Shown here piece after piece: positions 17,443-26,070 of a stretch of DNA of 64,000 nucleotides. The stretch is from an uncultured Agathobacter sp. (GTDB lineage: Bacteria > Bacillota > Clostridia > Lachnospirales > Lachnospiraceae), in the NCBI GenBank assembly GCA_934359755.1, contig CAKRLV010000002.1, positions 114,749 to 178,748 on the forward strand, written 5' to 3'. Below the pieces are notes generated by a model. That model was not told where the DNA came from. It saw only the letters and a list, made by a program, of their open reading frames with translations, and did not search any database. Both the position numbers and the translations under genes were made by a program. Every line of letters starts with the position of its first letter. Positions within the stretch are counted from its first letter, which is position 1.

Positions 17443-19365
17443 AAGTTCTGCGTCCTGTGCATGCTTGTAGATATATTCTCTTCTTGGCGGCACTTCATTG
17501 CCCATAAGAAGAGCTGTTATCTCTGAGGCCATCATTCCATCTTCTATCTCTATTCTCTTAAGCATACGCGTCTCTGGATTAAGCGTTGTCTCCCAAAGCT
17601 GGTCTGCATCCATCTCTCCAAGACCTTTGTATCTTTGAAGAGTAAACTTCTCATTTGCGTGCTTCTTACGATACTTGTCAAGCGCAGCGTCATCATATAA
17701 ATATTCTTCCTCGCCCTTTTGTGGAACAACTTTATAAAGAGGTGGCATTGCCACATACACATGTCCTTCCTGAATAAGTTCTGGCATGAACCTAAAGAAC
17801 AAAGTAAGTAAAAGTGTCGATATATGTGCACCATCGACGTCGGCATCTGCCATGATTACAATCTTGTCATAGCGAAGCTTTGTGATATCAAAATCATTGC
17901 CATATCCCTCTGAAAAACCACAGCCAAATGCATTAATCATAGTCTTAATTTCTGCATTCTGCAAGGCTTTGTCGAGGCTGGCCTTCTCTACATTTAAAAT
18001 CTTACCTCTGATTGGCAAAATAGCCTGATACATACGGTTACGCGCTGTCTTTGCTGAACCACCGGCGGAATCTCCCTCTACAATAAATATCTCACACTGG
18101 GATGCATCCCTGCTCTCGCAGTTAGCAAGTTTTCCATTTGAATCAAAGGAAAATTTCTGCTTTGTAAGCAGATTAGTTCTTGCTTTTTCTTCTGCCTTTC
18201 TAATCTTAGCCGCCTTCTCAGCACAGCCTATTACGGTCTTAAGTATCTCAAGATTCTTATCAAAGAAAAGCGGCATCTCATCATTTGTAACTTTCGCTGT
18301 TGCTCTGTTTGCATCCTGATTATCAAGCTTCGTCTTAGTCTGCCCCTCAAATCTAGGGTCTGGATGCTTAATAGATACAACCGCTGTCATACCACTTCTT
18401 ACTTCCGCACCATTAAAGTTAGGGTCTTTCTCCTTCAGTATTCCAAGTTCTCTGGCATAGGAATTAATAATAGCTGTAAAAGCTGTCTTAAATCCTGTTA
18501 TATGCGCTCCACCCTCAGAATTGTATATATTATTACAAAAGCCTAGTATATTCTCATGAAATTCATTCGTGTACTGGAATGCAACCTCTATCTCAATTCC
18601 ATCACACTCTCCCTTAAAGGAAATAACTTCATGCAAAGCTTCTAAATTCTGATTCTTATTTATATCCTTTACAAATCCAACTATACCATCTGGCTCATGA
18701 AACTCTATATGCTCTACTTCGTCTTTTCTTCTGTCCTCAAAGATAATAGTAAGCGCAGGATTTAGGTACGCAGTCTCATGCATACGACTCTTTACATCCT
18801 CAGCCTTGAACTTTGTCTTCTCAAATATCTCTGGATCTGGAAGAAAATTAATCCTGGTACCAGTCTTCTTAGTCTTACCAAGTGTTGGAAGAAGTCCATT
18901 TTCGAGCTTTATTACAGGTGTTCCCTTCTCATATCTATCATGATGAATAAAACCTTCCCTGCTTATCTGAACATCCATATATGTGGACAAGGCATTTACT
19001 ACCGATGAACCTACACCATGAAGACCTCCACTTGTCTTATATACAGAATTATCAAATTTACCACCTGCATGTAGAGTAGTAAAAACAACTCGCGCAGCTG
19101 ACATTCCCTTGGCATGCATACCGACAGGTATACCACGTCCATTATCCTCCACTGTGCATGAACCATCTGCCTCTAAAGTAACCCAGATTGTATCACATTC
19201 ACCTGCAAGATGCTCGTCTACAGAGTTATCAACTATCTCATATATCAAATGATTAAGACCCTTTGTAGTGACACTTCCTATATACATTCCAGGTCTTTTT
19301 CTTACTGCTTCAAGTCCTTCTAAAATTGATATGCTACTTTCATCGTATGTTGGTTTCTTTGCCAT
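17434..19365 (-). CDS. parE: DNA topoisomerase IV-type subunit B
   Basis: The ATPase subunit partnering ParC. The GHKL ATP-binding fold is clear (EIVDNSVDEHLAG, DNGRGIPVG, GGLHGVGSSVVNAL). So are the TOPRIM motifs EGDSAGG and DADVDGAH and the C-terminal QRYKGLGEM. The ATG after AAGGAGTAGAAGTGGT fits a ribosome binding site, so I do not use the 17-codon upstream extension that runs into cdaR. The gene begins seven bases after the regulator's stop. GyrB is an alternative name; the partner subunit argues for ParE. Confidence 0.88.
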   Translation of the reverse strand: MAKKPTYDESSISILEGLEAVRKRPGMYIGSVTTKGLNHLIYEIVDNSVDEHLAGECDTIWVTLEADGSCTVEDNGRGIPVGMHAKGMSAARVVFTTLHAGGKFDNSVYKTSGGLHGVGSSVVNALSTYMDVQISREGFIHHDRYEKGTPVIKLENGLLPTLGKTKKTGTRINFLPDPEIFEKTKFKAEDVKSRMHETAYLNPALTIIFEDRRKDEVEHIEFHEPDGIVGFVKDINKNQNLEALHEVISFKGECDGIEIEVAFQYTNEFHENILGFCNNIYNSEGGAHITGFKTAFTAIINSYARELGILKEKDPNFNGAEVRSGMTAVVSIKHPDPRFEGQTKTKLDNQDANRATAKVTNDEMPLFFDKNLEILKTVIGCAEKAAKIRKAEEKARTNLLTKQKFSFDSNGKLANCESRDASQCEIFIVEGDSAGGSAKTARNRMYQAILPIRGKILNVEKASLDKALQNAEIKTMINAFGCGFSEGYGNDFDITKLRYDKIVIMADADVDGAHISTLLLTLFFRFMPELIQEGHVYVAMPPLYKVVPQKGEEEYLYDDAALDKYRKKHANEKFTLQRYKGLGEMDADQLWETTLNPETRMLKRIEIEDGMMASEITALLMGNEVPPRREYIYKHAQDAELDI

Positions 19366-19372
19366 ACCACTT

Positions 19373-20473
19373 CTACTCCTTACTATCACGCATATGCGCG
19401 AGAACCATGACTGCAATTCTAAATGTCATGGCATCATCAAAATTTCTAATATCAAGCCCAATGGCTTTCTCTATTCTCTCCAATCTATATACGAGAGTAT
19501 TTCTATGTACATATAATTGTCTTGCTGTCTCTGATATATTCAGGCTATTCTCAAAAAATTTATTGATTGTAGACATAGCTTCCTCATCATCAAGAATCTC
19601 TGGAACATTGTCTCCAAATACTTCTTTTATGAACATCTCGCACAGGCTCATAGGCAGCTGATAAATCAGACGCCCTATTCCAAGCTTGCCATATGATATT
19701 GTATCCTTTTGAGCATAAAAAACTCTTCCTACCTCAAGTGCAAGCTTTGCCTCCTGATAAGAATCAGATATCTCATTTATTCTTGCAACGACATTACCAT
19801 AGCCAACTCTTACCTTTATCATGGCCTCCATGTGCAGATTGTCTGCAAGGCTCTCTGCTATCTCTTCAAGTTCCTTCTCCATCGAATTCTCATCAATGTG
19901 GGATACATCCTTGACAAGAACTATGCTATGTGTATCAACATTCGTGACAAAATCTCCACTCTTCATATTCGAGAGATTCTTTACAAACTCTATAGCCATA
20001 TCCATATTTTTCTTGCCTGTATCAATCACAAAAGCCACTCTTGGCTTGGCTTCTATATGAAATTTTCTAGCTTTCGACTGAATATCAACAGGTAGAAAAT
20101 TGCCAAGCAGAATGTTCTGTATGAAATTATTCCTGTCATACTTGTCCGCCATATTCATCGCAATATTCTTAATCTGACTGGCAGCCATCCTGCATAGGAC
20201 TTCATCCGACTTCTCCGTCGTCTTCATTACAAGAATATACTCTGCATCTCCCTCTACATCAAGTCGTAAAAGTGTATATCCCATTGCCGTAGTTGTATCA
20301 TGGCCTGCCTCACCAAACATGCCTATAATAGACTCAAATTCTTTTGGAAGCTCCATTGTTCCACCAATAACACCGCCATCTGATGCACACAGGACATTAT
20401 CTATTCCAGTTATTTCTTTTATTTCGTTAAGTATTTTTTGAATTTTCTGATTTGTAAGCATATTTTCTTCCAT
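19373..20473 (-). CDS. PucR/CdaR-family transcriptional regulator
   Basis: The 366-residue protein has a C-terminal PucR-type helix-turn-helix: a segment with SLNISETARQLYVHRNTLVYRL, then RIEKAIGLDIRN. Before it lies a GGDEF-like CdaR domain (around 120-250) and an N-terminal sugar-diacid recognition-type region. CdaR homologues respond to sugar acids, but no such pathway is next to it; its neighbours are a sugar ABC ATPase upstream and parE downstream. The start is either the first ATG or the fifth codon ATG. It is probably co-transcribed with parE. Confidence 0.85.
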   Translation of the reverse strand: MEENMLTNQKIQKILNEIKEITGIDNVLCASDGGVIGGTMELPKEFESIIGMFGEAGHDTTTAMGYTLLRLDVEGDAEYILVMKTTEKSDEVLCRMAASQIKNIAMNMADKYDRNNFIQNILLGNFLPVDIQSKARKFHIEAKPRVAFVIDTGKKNMDMAIEFVKNLSNMKSGDFVTNVDTHSIVLVKDVSHIDENSMEKELEEIAESLADNLHMEAMIKVRVGYGNVVARINEISDSYQEAKLALEVGRVFYAQKDTISYGKLGIGRLIYQLPMSLCEMFIKEVFGDNVPEILDDEEAMSTINKFFENSLNISETARQLYVHRNTLVYRLERIEKAIGLDIRNFDDAMTFRIAVMVLAHMRDSKE

Positions 20474-20482
20474 TTCAATTTA

Positions 20483-20512
20483 AAACCGGGTGTAAATATT
20501 CACACCCGGTTT
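20483..20512 (-). terminator. Terminator after the sugar ABC ATPase gene
   Basis: A strong GC-rich hairpin (AAACCGGGTG with CACCCGGTTT) is followed by TTTT on the minus strand. It separates the ATPase gene from the CdaR-type regulator. Confidence 0.85.
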
Positions 20513-20542
20513 AACTATCTACAACTATTTAATTTTATCTGA

Positions 20543-21655
20543 CTAGTTTGTAATTGTCAATTCTGTTTCTTTGTCAAATACATGAATCTTTGCAGGATCA
20601 AGTGCAAGCTTAACTTTATCACCATAACGAGCTGGTGTATCAGCTGCAACTCTTGCTGACATGTTAGCTCCAGCAACTGTGAAGTAAAGCATAACTTCAG
20701 CACCAAGTAACTCATATCCTGTTACTTCTGTATCTACTGTGTATCCAGCGTGCTTTGCAAGTAATTCAGCATCATCTGAGATGTCCTCTGGTCTGATACC
20801 AAGAACAACTGTCTTTCCAGCATATCCGCCATCGATTAACTTCTTAGCCTTAGCTTCTGGAAGCTCCATTGTGTAGTTATCGAATTTAAGTGAAGCCTTA
20901 GCTCCATCAACAATACACTGAGCATCTACGAAGTTCATCTGTGGAGATCCGATGAATCCAGCAACGAATAAGTTGTTAGGCTCATTGTATAATTTCTGTG
21001 GTGAATCAACCTGCATGATAACACCATCTTTAAGAACAACGATTCTTGTTCCAAGTGTCATAGCCTCTGTCTGATCATGTGTTACGTAGATGATTGTAGC
21101 ACCTAATCTGTTATGTAATGAAGAAATCTCTGATCTCATCTGTACACGAAGCTTTGCATCAAGGTTTGATAAAGGCTCATCCATAAGGAATACCTTAGGA
21201 TTACGAACGATTGCACGACCCATGGCAACACGCTGTCTCTGTCCACCTGATAAAGCCTTTGGCTTACGATCTAATAATTTCTCAAGGTCAAGGATTCTAG
21301 CTGCTTCCTCAACTTTAGCTTTAATCTCATCCTTAGGTACTTTTCTAAGCTTAAGACCAAATGCCATATTGTCAAATACTGTCATATGTGGGTAAAGAGC
21401 ATAGTTCTGGAATACCATCGCGATATCTCTGTCCTTAGGCTCTACATCATTTACAACTTTTCCATCGATAATAAGTTCTCCTGAAGAAATCTCCTCGAGA
21501 CCAGCAATCATACGAAGTGTAGTAGACTTACCACATCCAGATGGTCCTACGAAGATGATGAATTCTTTATCTTCAACATCAAGGTTGAAATCCTTAACTG
21601 CCTCAAAACCATTTGAGTAAACTTTGCAAACATTCTTTAATGATAAACTTGCCAT
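20543..21655 (-). CDS. msmX: Multi-sugar ABC transporter ATPase (MsmX/UgpC type)
   Basis: The ATP-binding protein of carbohydrate importers. It has Walker A GPSGCGKST, signature LSGGQRQRVAMGRA, Walker B VFLMDEP and a C-terminal TOBE/MalK regulatory domain. It stands alone, without permeases or binding protein. That is typical of a shared ATPase serving several sugar transporters in Firmicutes. A GGGAGG ribosome binding site precedes the ATG, and a terminator follows. The 200-base upstream gap contains a possible promoter but no gene. Confidence 0.92.
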   Translation of the reverse strand: MASLSLKNVCKVYSNGFEAVKDFNLDVEDKEFIIFVGPSGCGKSTTLRMIAGLEEISSGELIIDGKVVNDVEPKDRDIAMVFQNYALYPHMTVFDNMAFGLKLRKVPKDEIKAKVEEAARILDLEKLLDRKPKALSGGQRQRVAMGRAIVRNPKVFLMDEPLSNLDAKLRVQMRSEISSLHNRLGATIIYVTHDQTEAMTLGTRIVVLKDGVIMQVDSPQKLYNEPNNLFVAGFIGSPQMNFVDAQCIVDGAKASLKFDNYTMELPEAKAKKLIDGGYAGKTVVLGIRPEDISDDAELLAKHAGYTVDTEVTGYELLGAEVMLYFTVAGANMSARVAADTPARYGDKVKLALDPAKIHVFDKETELTITN

Positions 21656-21856
21656 TTTAAATAATACCTCCCTGAGTATTTATATTTTTTACTTTTAATA
21701 TCCTTGCGGATTTCTTACACTGATTATAATACATAACATTGCTGATTTATACTATCGTCAAATCGGACAAAGATTTAAAAATGCTTTTGGCACAATGACG
21801 AAAAGCCACTGCCCACGTATTTCCGCAAGCAGCAGCCCTTATAATTATCGCATTTA

Positions 21857-22498
21857 TTATAGTTTAGAATATCCGAAACCATTTACCATAGCTTCAATTT
21901 TGTGTCCTTTCTTACAGAATGGACAATCATGTACAGAATAAGCCTCATAATTAAGAACATCAGCTTCGCTGAACAATCTCTCAATCTTAAACCCATCCAC
22001 ATTATCAACAGTTCCAAATATAGAACCTACACATACAACAGTTCCACCATAATACTGGATGCTCTCAAGTGCACGTCTGATTGTATCTCCTGTAGTGGTT
22101 GTAGCAAGAAGAAGCAGGATATGCTTTCCTTCTATCGCACCTTTGTTGTTGTCTCTGAAAATAATCTGGTTGTTATTAATCTCAGGTGATACAACATACA
22201 ATGTCTCATGTCTGTTTATAGTAGTAAGAAGTCCTGAATGTTCTATTTCTTCACTGAGAAATGCACCAATCATCTCAGTTCCATCCATACATACAATTGT
22301 ATCAATTGTAAGATTCTTTGGAATCTTAGAGTTGAATACCTTTGCTGCCTCTTTTGCCTCTGATGCACGAGTCTTTATGCTTGTTACATCAACATAATAA
22401 TTAATGTGCGAGTTGCTTGTTGCAAAGTGCCCCGGGATTGCATGAAGATTGAGCAAATTGCTTTCCTTTGATTTGAATTTCACAATACGATTTTCCAT
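21857..22498 (-). CDS. Phosphoribosyltransferase-like protein with altered PRPP loop
   Basis: The fold is that of orotate-type phosphoribosyltransferases (213 residues). At the PRPP-binding loop, where active enzymes have two acidic residues (hhhhDDhhTTGxT), this protein has ILLLLATTTTGDT at 127-139, with Leu131 and Ala132 in the acidic positions. It may therefore bind a nucleotide without normal catalysis. A C-terminal CPFC pair is present. It lies upstream of the sugar ATPase and 22 bases after dut, whose pyrimidine role hints at nucleotide metabolism. AGGAGG supports the start. Confidence 0.75.
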   Translation of the reverse strand: MENRIVKFKSKESNLLNLHAIPGHFATSNSHINYYVDVTSIKTRASEAKEAAKVFNSKIPKNLTIDTIVCMDGTEMIGAFLSEEIEHSGLLTTINRHETLYVVSPEINNNQIIFRDNNKGAIEGKHILLLLATTTTGDTIRRALESIQYYGGTVVCVGSIFGTVDNVDGFKIERLFSEADVLNYEAYSVHDCPFCKKGHKIEAMVNGFGYSKL

Positions 22499-22520
22499 TA
22501 TATATGCCTCCTTAAATCAA

Positions 22521-22955
22521 TTAGTTCTTTCCTGTACTTCCAAATCCGCCTCTATCATCATTGCCAAGACTTTCAACCTCAGCAAAATTGATTTTAGGTT
22601 GGTTCTTTACTATTCGAAACTGAGCTATTCTGTCATTGACATGTATCTGTGTATCTCTTGTCGCATAGACAGGCATTCTCCACATATCATTGTCACCACA
22701 ATAAGAACAGTCCACTATTCCCATACTGTTTGTCTGTATAATTCCCCAGGTCTTGAATGTAGAACTTCTTGGAACAAGATGTGCCTCATATCCTTCCGGA
22801 AGCTGCATCGCAACCCCTAGTGGGATAAGTTTAAATTCGCCAGCCTTAAGAGTTATCTCCTCCGACGCTCTCATATCTATCCAGTCAGACTTACCATCAA
22901 TATAATCAAGTTTTTCTATTTTGTCCGAGAAATATTTTATTTTGATTGTCTCCAC
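22521..22955 (-). CDS. dut: dUTPase / dUTP diphosphatase family protein
   Basis: The trimeric dUTPase motifs appear in order: SDWIDMRA (motif 1), VPRSST (2), NSMGIVDCSY (3), DRIAQFRI (4) and DRGGFGSTG (5). The enzyme removes dUTP and supplies dUMP. Motif 3 has Cys-Ser where SD is common. I prefer the GTG start spaced after GGGAGG, just behind the gpsA stop; the ORF extends five codons further upstream to an ATG inside gpsA. Confidence 0.88.
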   Translation of the reverse strand: METIKIKYFSDKIEKLDYIDGKSDWIDMRASEEITLKAGEFKLIPLGVAMQLPEGYEAHLVPRSSTFKTWGIIQTNSMGIVDCSYCGDNDMWRMPVYATRDTQIHVNDRIAQFRIVKNQPKINFAEVESLGNDDRGGFGSTGKN

Positions 22956-22957
22956 TT

Positions 22958-23971
22958 CTAGTCCTCCCATTCGAGTGCCGCATACTCTGTTGTCTTATCT
23001 CTTTGCATAAGCTCCATGACCGCATCTTTTACTTTCGTATTCTCAAAAAGTACTTTATTAACCTGCTCAATAATCGGCATTGATATATTGTATTTTCTAG
23101 CAAGTGCAAGTGCTGCCTTTGCCGAATATATCCCTTCAACTACCATCTTTACTTCTTTGGTAGCTTCGTCCATGGTATATCCCTGTCCCATGAGCATTCC
23201 CGCTTTTCTGTTTCTGCTATGCTTGCTCTCACATGTAACTATAAGATCCCCGATTCCTGTAAGACCTGACAACGTCTCTTTCTTAGCGCCCATAGCTGTA
23301 GAAAGTCTGGCAATCTCGGCAATTCCTCTTGTAATGAGGGCAGCCTTTGTGTTGTCTCCATATCCAAGACCATCTGCCATTCCTGCGGCAAGAGCAATTA
23401 CGTTCTTAAGAGAACCGCCAAGTTCCATACCAAGCACATCCGGACTTGTATATACCCTGAATACTTCATTCATAAATGTATCCTGAATCAGCTCCGCTGT
23501 AGCTCTTGTCTTTGCACCAGCTACAACGGTGGTAGGAAGTCCAATTCCAACTTCTTCCGCATGTGATGGACCACACATAACCGCAACATCGGCATTCTTA
23601 ATCTCACTCTCCACCACATCTGTGATAGTCATAAGAGTCTCTTCTTCAATTCCTTTTGCAACGCATACTATTATCTGGTCATCCTTTACAAATGCTGCCA
23701 TACTCCTGGCTGTACTTCTGGTAAAAACAGATGGTACTGCAAGTACTATCATGTCGCTTTCCTTTACAGCACTCTCAAGATCTGTTGTAAATACAATCTT
23801 CTCATCCAGCTTAACGCCTGGCAGCTTGTCTACATGCTCTCTTTTTTCCTTGAGCATATCTATCTCTTCTTTGATGATTGACCAGACAATTACATCATGT
23901 CCATTCTTTGCAAGAACAACTGACAACGCAATTCCCCAGCTTCCTGCACCTATAATACTAACTTTTTTCAT
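22958..23971 (-). CDS. gpsA: Glycerol-3-phosphate dehydrogenase [NAD(P)+]
   Basis: GpsA reduces dihydroxyacetone phosphate to sn-glycerol 3-phosphate for phospholipids. The N-terminal Rossmann motif is IGAGSWGIALS. The catalytic-domain signature GGSLKNVIALAAG contains the active Lys. At 337 residues it is complete. It follows plsY by two bases, so supply of glycerol-3-phosphate and its acylation are encoded together. Confidence 0.97.
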   Translation of the reverse strand: MKKVSIIGAGSWGIALSVVLAKNGHDVIVWSIIKEEIDMLKEKREHVDKLPGVKLDEKIVFTTDLESAVKESDMIVLAVPSVFTRSTARSMAAFVKDDQIIVCVAKGIEEETLMTITDVVESEIKNADVAVMCGPSHAEEVGIGLPTTVVAGAKTRATAELIQDTFMNEVFRVYTSPDVLGMELGGSLKNVIALAAGMADGLGYGDNTKAALITRGIAEIARLSTAMGAKKETLSGLTGIGDLIVTCESKHSRNRKAGMLMGQGYTMDEATKEVKMVVEGIYSAKAALALARKYNISMPIIEQVNKVLFENTKVKDAVMELMQRDKTTEYAALEWED

Positions 23972-23973
23972 AT

Positions 23974-24624
23974 CTAATCCGCCTTCTGTCCAAATTTATT
24001 CTCTGTTCCATTCAGTAGCCTGTGTATGTTGGCTTTATGTCTCCATATTCCCATTGCCGTAAAGCAGGCAACAACAATATCGAACTCAACAACATACTTA
24101 GGATTAATATTAAACACTCCATAATGGTTAAATATAATTGCCTGTACCAAAAAACCTAATACTACCAAAATCGAACCAAGTGACACATATCTTGTAATAA
24201 GTACTGCTCCTACAAACAAAACAAGAGAGATTGGAACTGCCTGCGGACAAACTGCTGCGATAACTCCAGCTGTCGCTGCGATACCCTTTCCACCTTTAAA
24301 CTTAAGGAAAAAAGGAAAATTATGACCGAGAACGGCTCCGAAACCTGCATAAAGTTCTAAAAGCTTAATATAATCAGCACATCTGCCCCTGAATATAAAA
24401 TAAACAAGTAAAATAACTATAATCGCCTTAAAGCTATCACCTAAGAAAGTAACAGCACCAGCTTTCCATCCTAATATTCTAAGTGTATTGGTTGTTCCTG
24501 AATTACCACTTCCATGATTACGTATATCTATTCCTTTTGATTTGCCATATAGGTATCCTGTCGGAAATGTTCCCGCAAAATAACCCATAAGCAGTGCAAT
24601 TATTCTGGCTGCAATACTAAACAT
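23974..24624 (-). CDS. plsY: Glycerol-3-phosphate acyltransferase
   Basis: PlsY acylates glycerol-3-phosphate from acyl-phosphate at the inner membrane, using the product of PlsX (also in this window). The conserved motifs are GSGNSGTTNTLR, KGGKGIAT and the late ...HKANIHRLLNG. The start is the ATG after AAAGGG, overlapping the der stop. The ORF extends 40 codons into der, but those encode der sequence in another frame. The protein has several membrane helices, as expected. Confidence 0.95.
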   Translation of the reverse strand: MFSIAARIIALLMGYFAGTFPTGYLYGKSKGIDIRNHGSGNSGTTNTLRILGWKAGAVTFLGDSFKAIIVILLVYFIFRGRCADYIKLLELYAGFGAVLGHNFPFFLKFKGGKGIAATAGVIAAVCPQAVPISLVLFVGAVLITRYVSLGSILVVLGFLVQAIIFNHYGVFNINPKYVVEFDIVVACFTAMGIWRHKANIHRLLNGTENKFGQKAD

Positions 24625-24625
24625 G

Positions 24626-25948
24626 TTATTCGCCCTTTCTCTCTCTTGTGATAAATTTAAGTGCAGTCCCCCTGAATCCAAAGGTCTCACGTATTCTGTT
24701 CTCAAGATATCTTGTGTATGAAAAATGCATAAGATTCTTATCATTTACGAATATAACGAATGTAGGTGGTTTTACAGCTACCTGTGTCACATAATATATC
24801 TTAAGATGCTTTCCCTTGTCAGATGGTGTCTGCTGCATTGCAACAGCCTCAGCTACGATTTCATTAAGAACGCCTGTCGCAACTCTCATGCTATTGTTCT
24901 CGATAACCATATCAATCATATCAAAAAGCTTATTTACTCTCTGGCCTGACTTTGCGGAGATAAATAAAATCTCAGCATATGGCATGAAACTGAGAATCTG
25001 GCGGATCTTGTCTGTATGCTTCTTTACAGAAGAGTTATCTTTCTCGATTGCATCCCATTTATTGACTGCAATAATAATTCCCTTGCCTCTGTCATGTGCT
25101 ATTCCTGCGATTTTGGCATCCTGCTCTGTAACACCTTCAGTCGCATCTATTACGATTATTACAACATCTGCTCTTTCAACTGCTGTAACAGCTCTTATTA
25201 TACTGTATCTTTCTATGTCTTCCTTGACCTTACTCTTTCTTCTAAGGCCTGCTGTATCTATGAAGATATATTCCTTACCATTGTACTTAATATCTGTATC
25301 TATGGCATCTCTTGTTGTACCAGCTATATTAGATACTATAACTCTATCTTCCTGCGCCAGCTTGTTGATTAGTGATGACTTACCTACATTCGGCTTTCCA
25401 ATGATTGCTACCTTTGGTCTGTCATCTTCCTCATCATCCTTTGAATCATCCGGAAAATGCTTTACCACTTCATCAAGCATATCTCCAAGTCCGAGCATTG
25501 CAGATGCAGATACAGGATGTGGATCACCTATTCCAAGATTATAAAATTCATACACATCTGGCATAAATTTCTCGAAACTGTCTACTTTATTTACAACAAG
25601 TACAACTGGCTTCTTAGATCGTCTAAGCATATCTGCCACCTTAGAATCCGAATCCTGAAGTCCCTGTCTTACATCTGTGATAAAAATAATAACATCTGCT
25701 GTATCTATGGCAATCTGAGCCTGCTCCCTCATCTGTGATAAAATAATATCTCCGCTGTCCGGCTCAATACCACCCGTATCAATAAGTGTGAAATTATAAT
25801 TAAGCCAAGATACATCTGCATATATACGGTCTCTGGTCACTCCCGGCGTGTCCTTAACAATAGAAATTCTCTCACCTGCAAGTGTGTTAAACAGAGTTGA
25901 CTTGCCCACATTTGGACGCCCTACTATGGCTACTACTGGTTTACTCAT
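24626..25948 (-). CDS. der: Ribosome-associated GTPase Der (EngA)
   Basis: Der carries two tandem G domains (GRPNVGKSTLFN at residue 8 and GKPNVGKSSLIN near 185), each with DTGG/DTAG and NKVD/NKWD motifs, and a C-terminal KH-like domain. It is needed for 50S assembly. Length is standard. It heads the der-plsY-gpsA-dut run. Confidence 0.97.
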   Translation of the reverse strand: MSKPVVAIVGRPNVGKSTLFNTLAGERISIVKDTPGVTRDRIYADVSWLNYNFTLIDTGGIEPDSGDIILSQMREQAQIAIDTADVIIFITDVRQGLQDSDSKVADMLRRSKKPVVLVVNKVDSFEKFMPDVYEFYNLGIGDPHPVSASAMLGLGDMLDEVVKHFPDDSKDDEEDDRPKVAIIGKPNVGKSSLINKLAQEDRVIVSNIAGTTRDAIDTDIKYNGKEYIFIDTAGLRRKSKVKEDIERYSIIRAVTAVERADVVIIVIDATEGVTEQDAKIAGIAHDRGKGIIIAVNKWDAIEKDNSSVKKHTDKIRQILSFMPYAEILFISAKSGQRVNKLFDMIDMVIENNSMRVATGVLNEIVAEAVAMQQTPSDKGKHLKIYYVTQVAVKPPTFVIFVNDKNLMHFSYTRYLENRIRETFGFRGTALKFITRERKGE

Positions 25949-26012
25949 ATTATCTCCTGTCCTAAATATTAATCAAAAAAGATAGTAACTGTTCATGTAC
26001 TAACAGCCACAA

Positions 26013-26040
26013 AAGAGAACTTATATAAATAAGCTCTCTT
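26013..26040 (-). terminator. Terminator of the ABC exporter operon
   Basis: Arms AAGAGAACTTAT (26013-26024) and ATAAGCTCTCTT (26029-26040), with one wobble pair, form a hairpin about 30 bases after the permease stop. It is followed on the minus strand by TTTTG. Confidence 0.65.
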
Positions 26041-26070
26041 CATTCTACTATACTTCAAAAAATTATTCAA

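Noticed and set aside
15095..19365. Chromosomal DNA gyrase gyrB-gyrA
   Set aside because: No GyrA-box and a shorter A subunit; the pair fits topoisomerase IV better. A gyrase call cannot be excluded without comparison to the rest of the genome.
23529..24062. 177-codon plus-strand ORF
   Set aside because: Antisense to gpsA and plsY, with no supported start and no recognisable domain.
24816..25544. 242-codon plus-strand ORF
   Set aside because: Antisense to der, whose G-domain motifs are intact; the translation is an artefact of its codon use.
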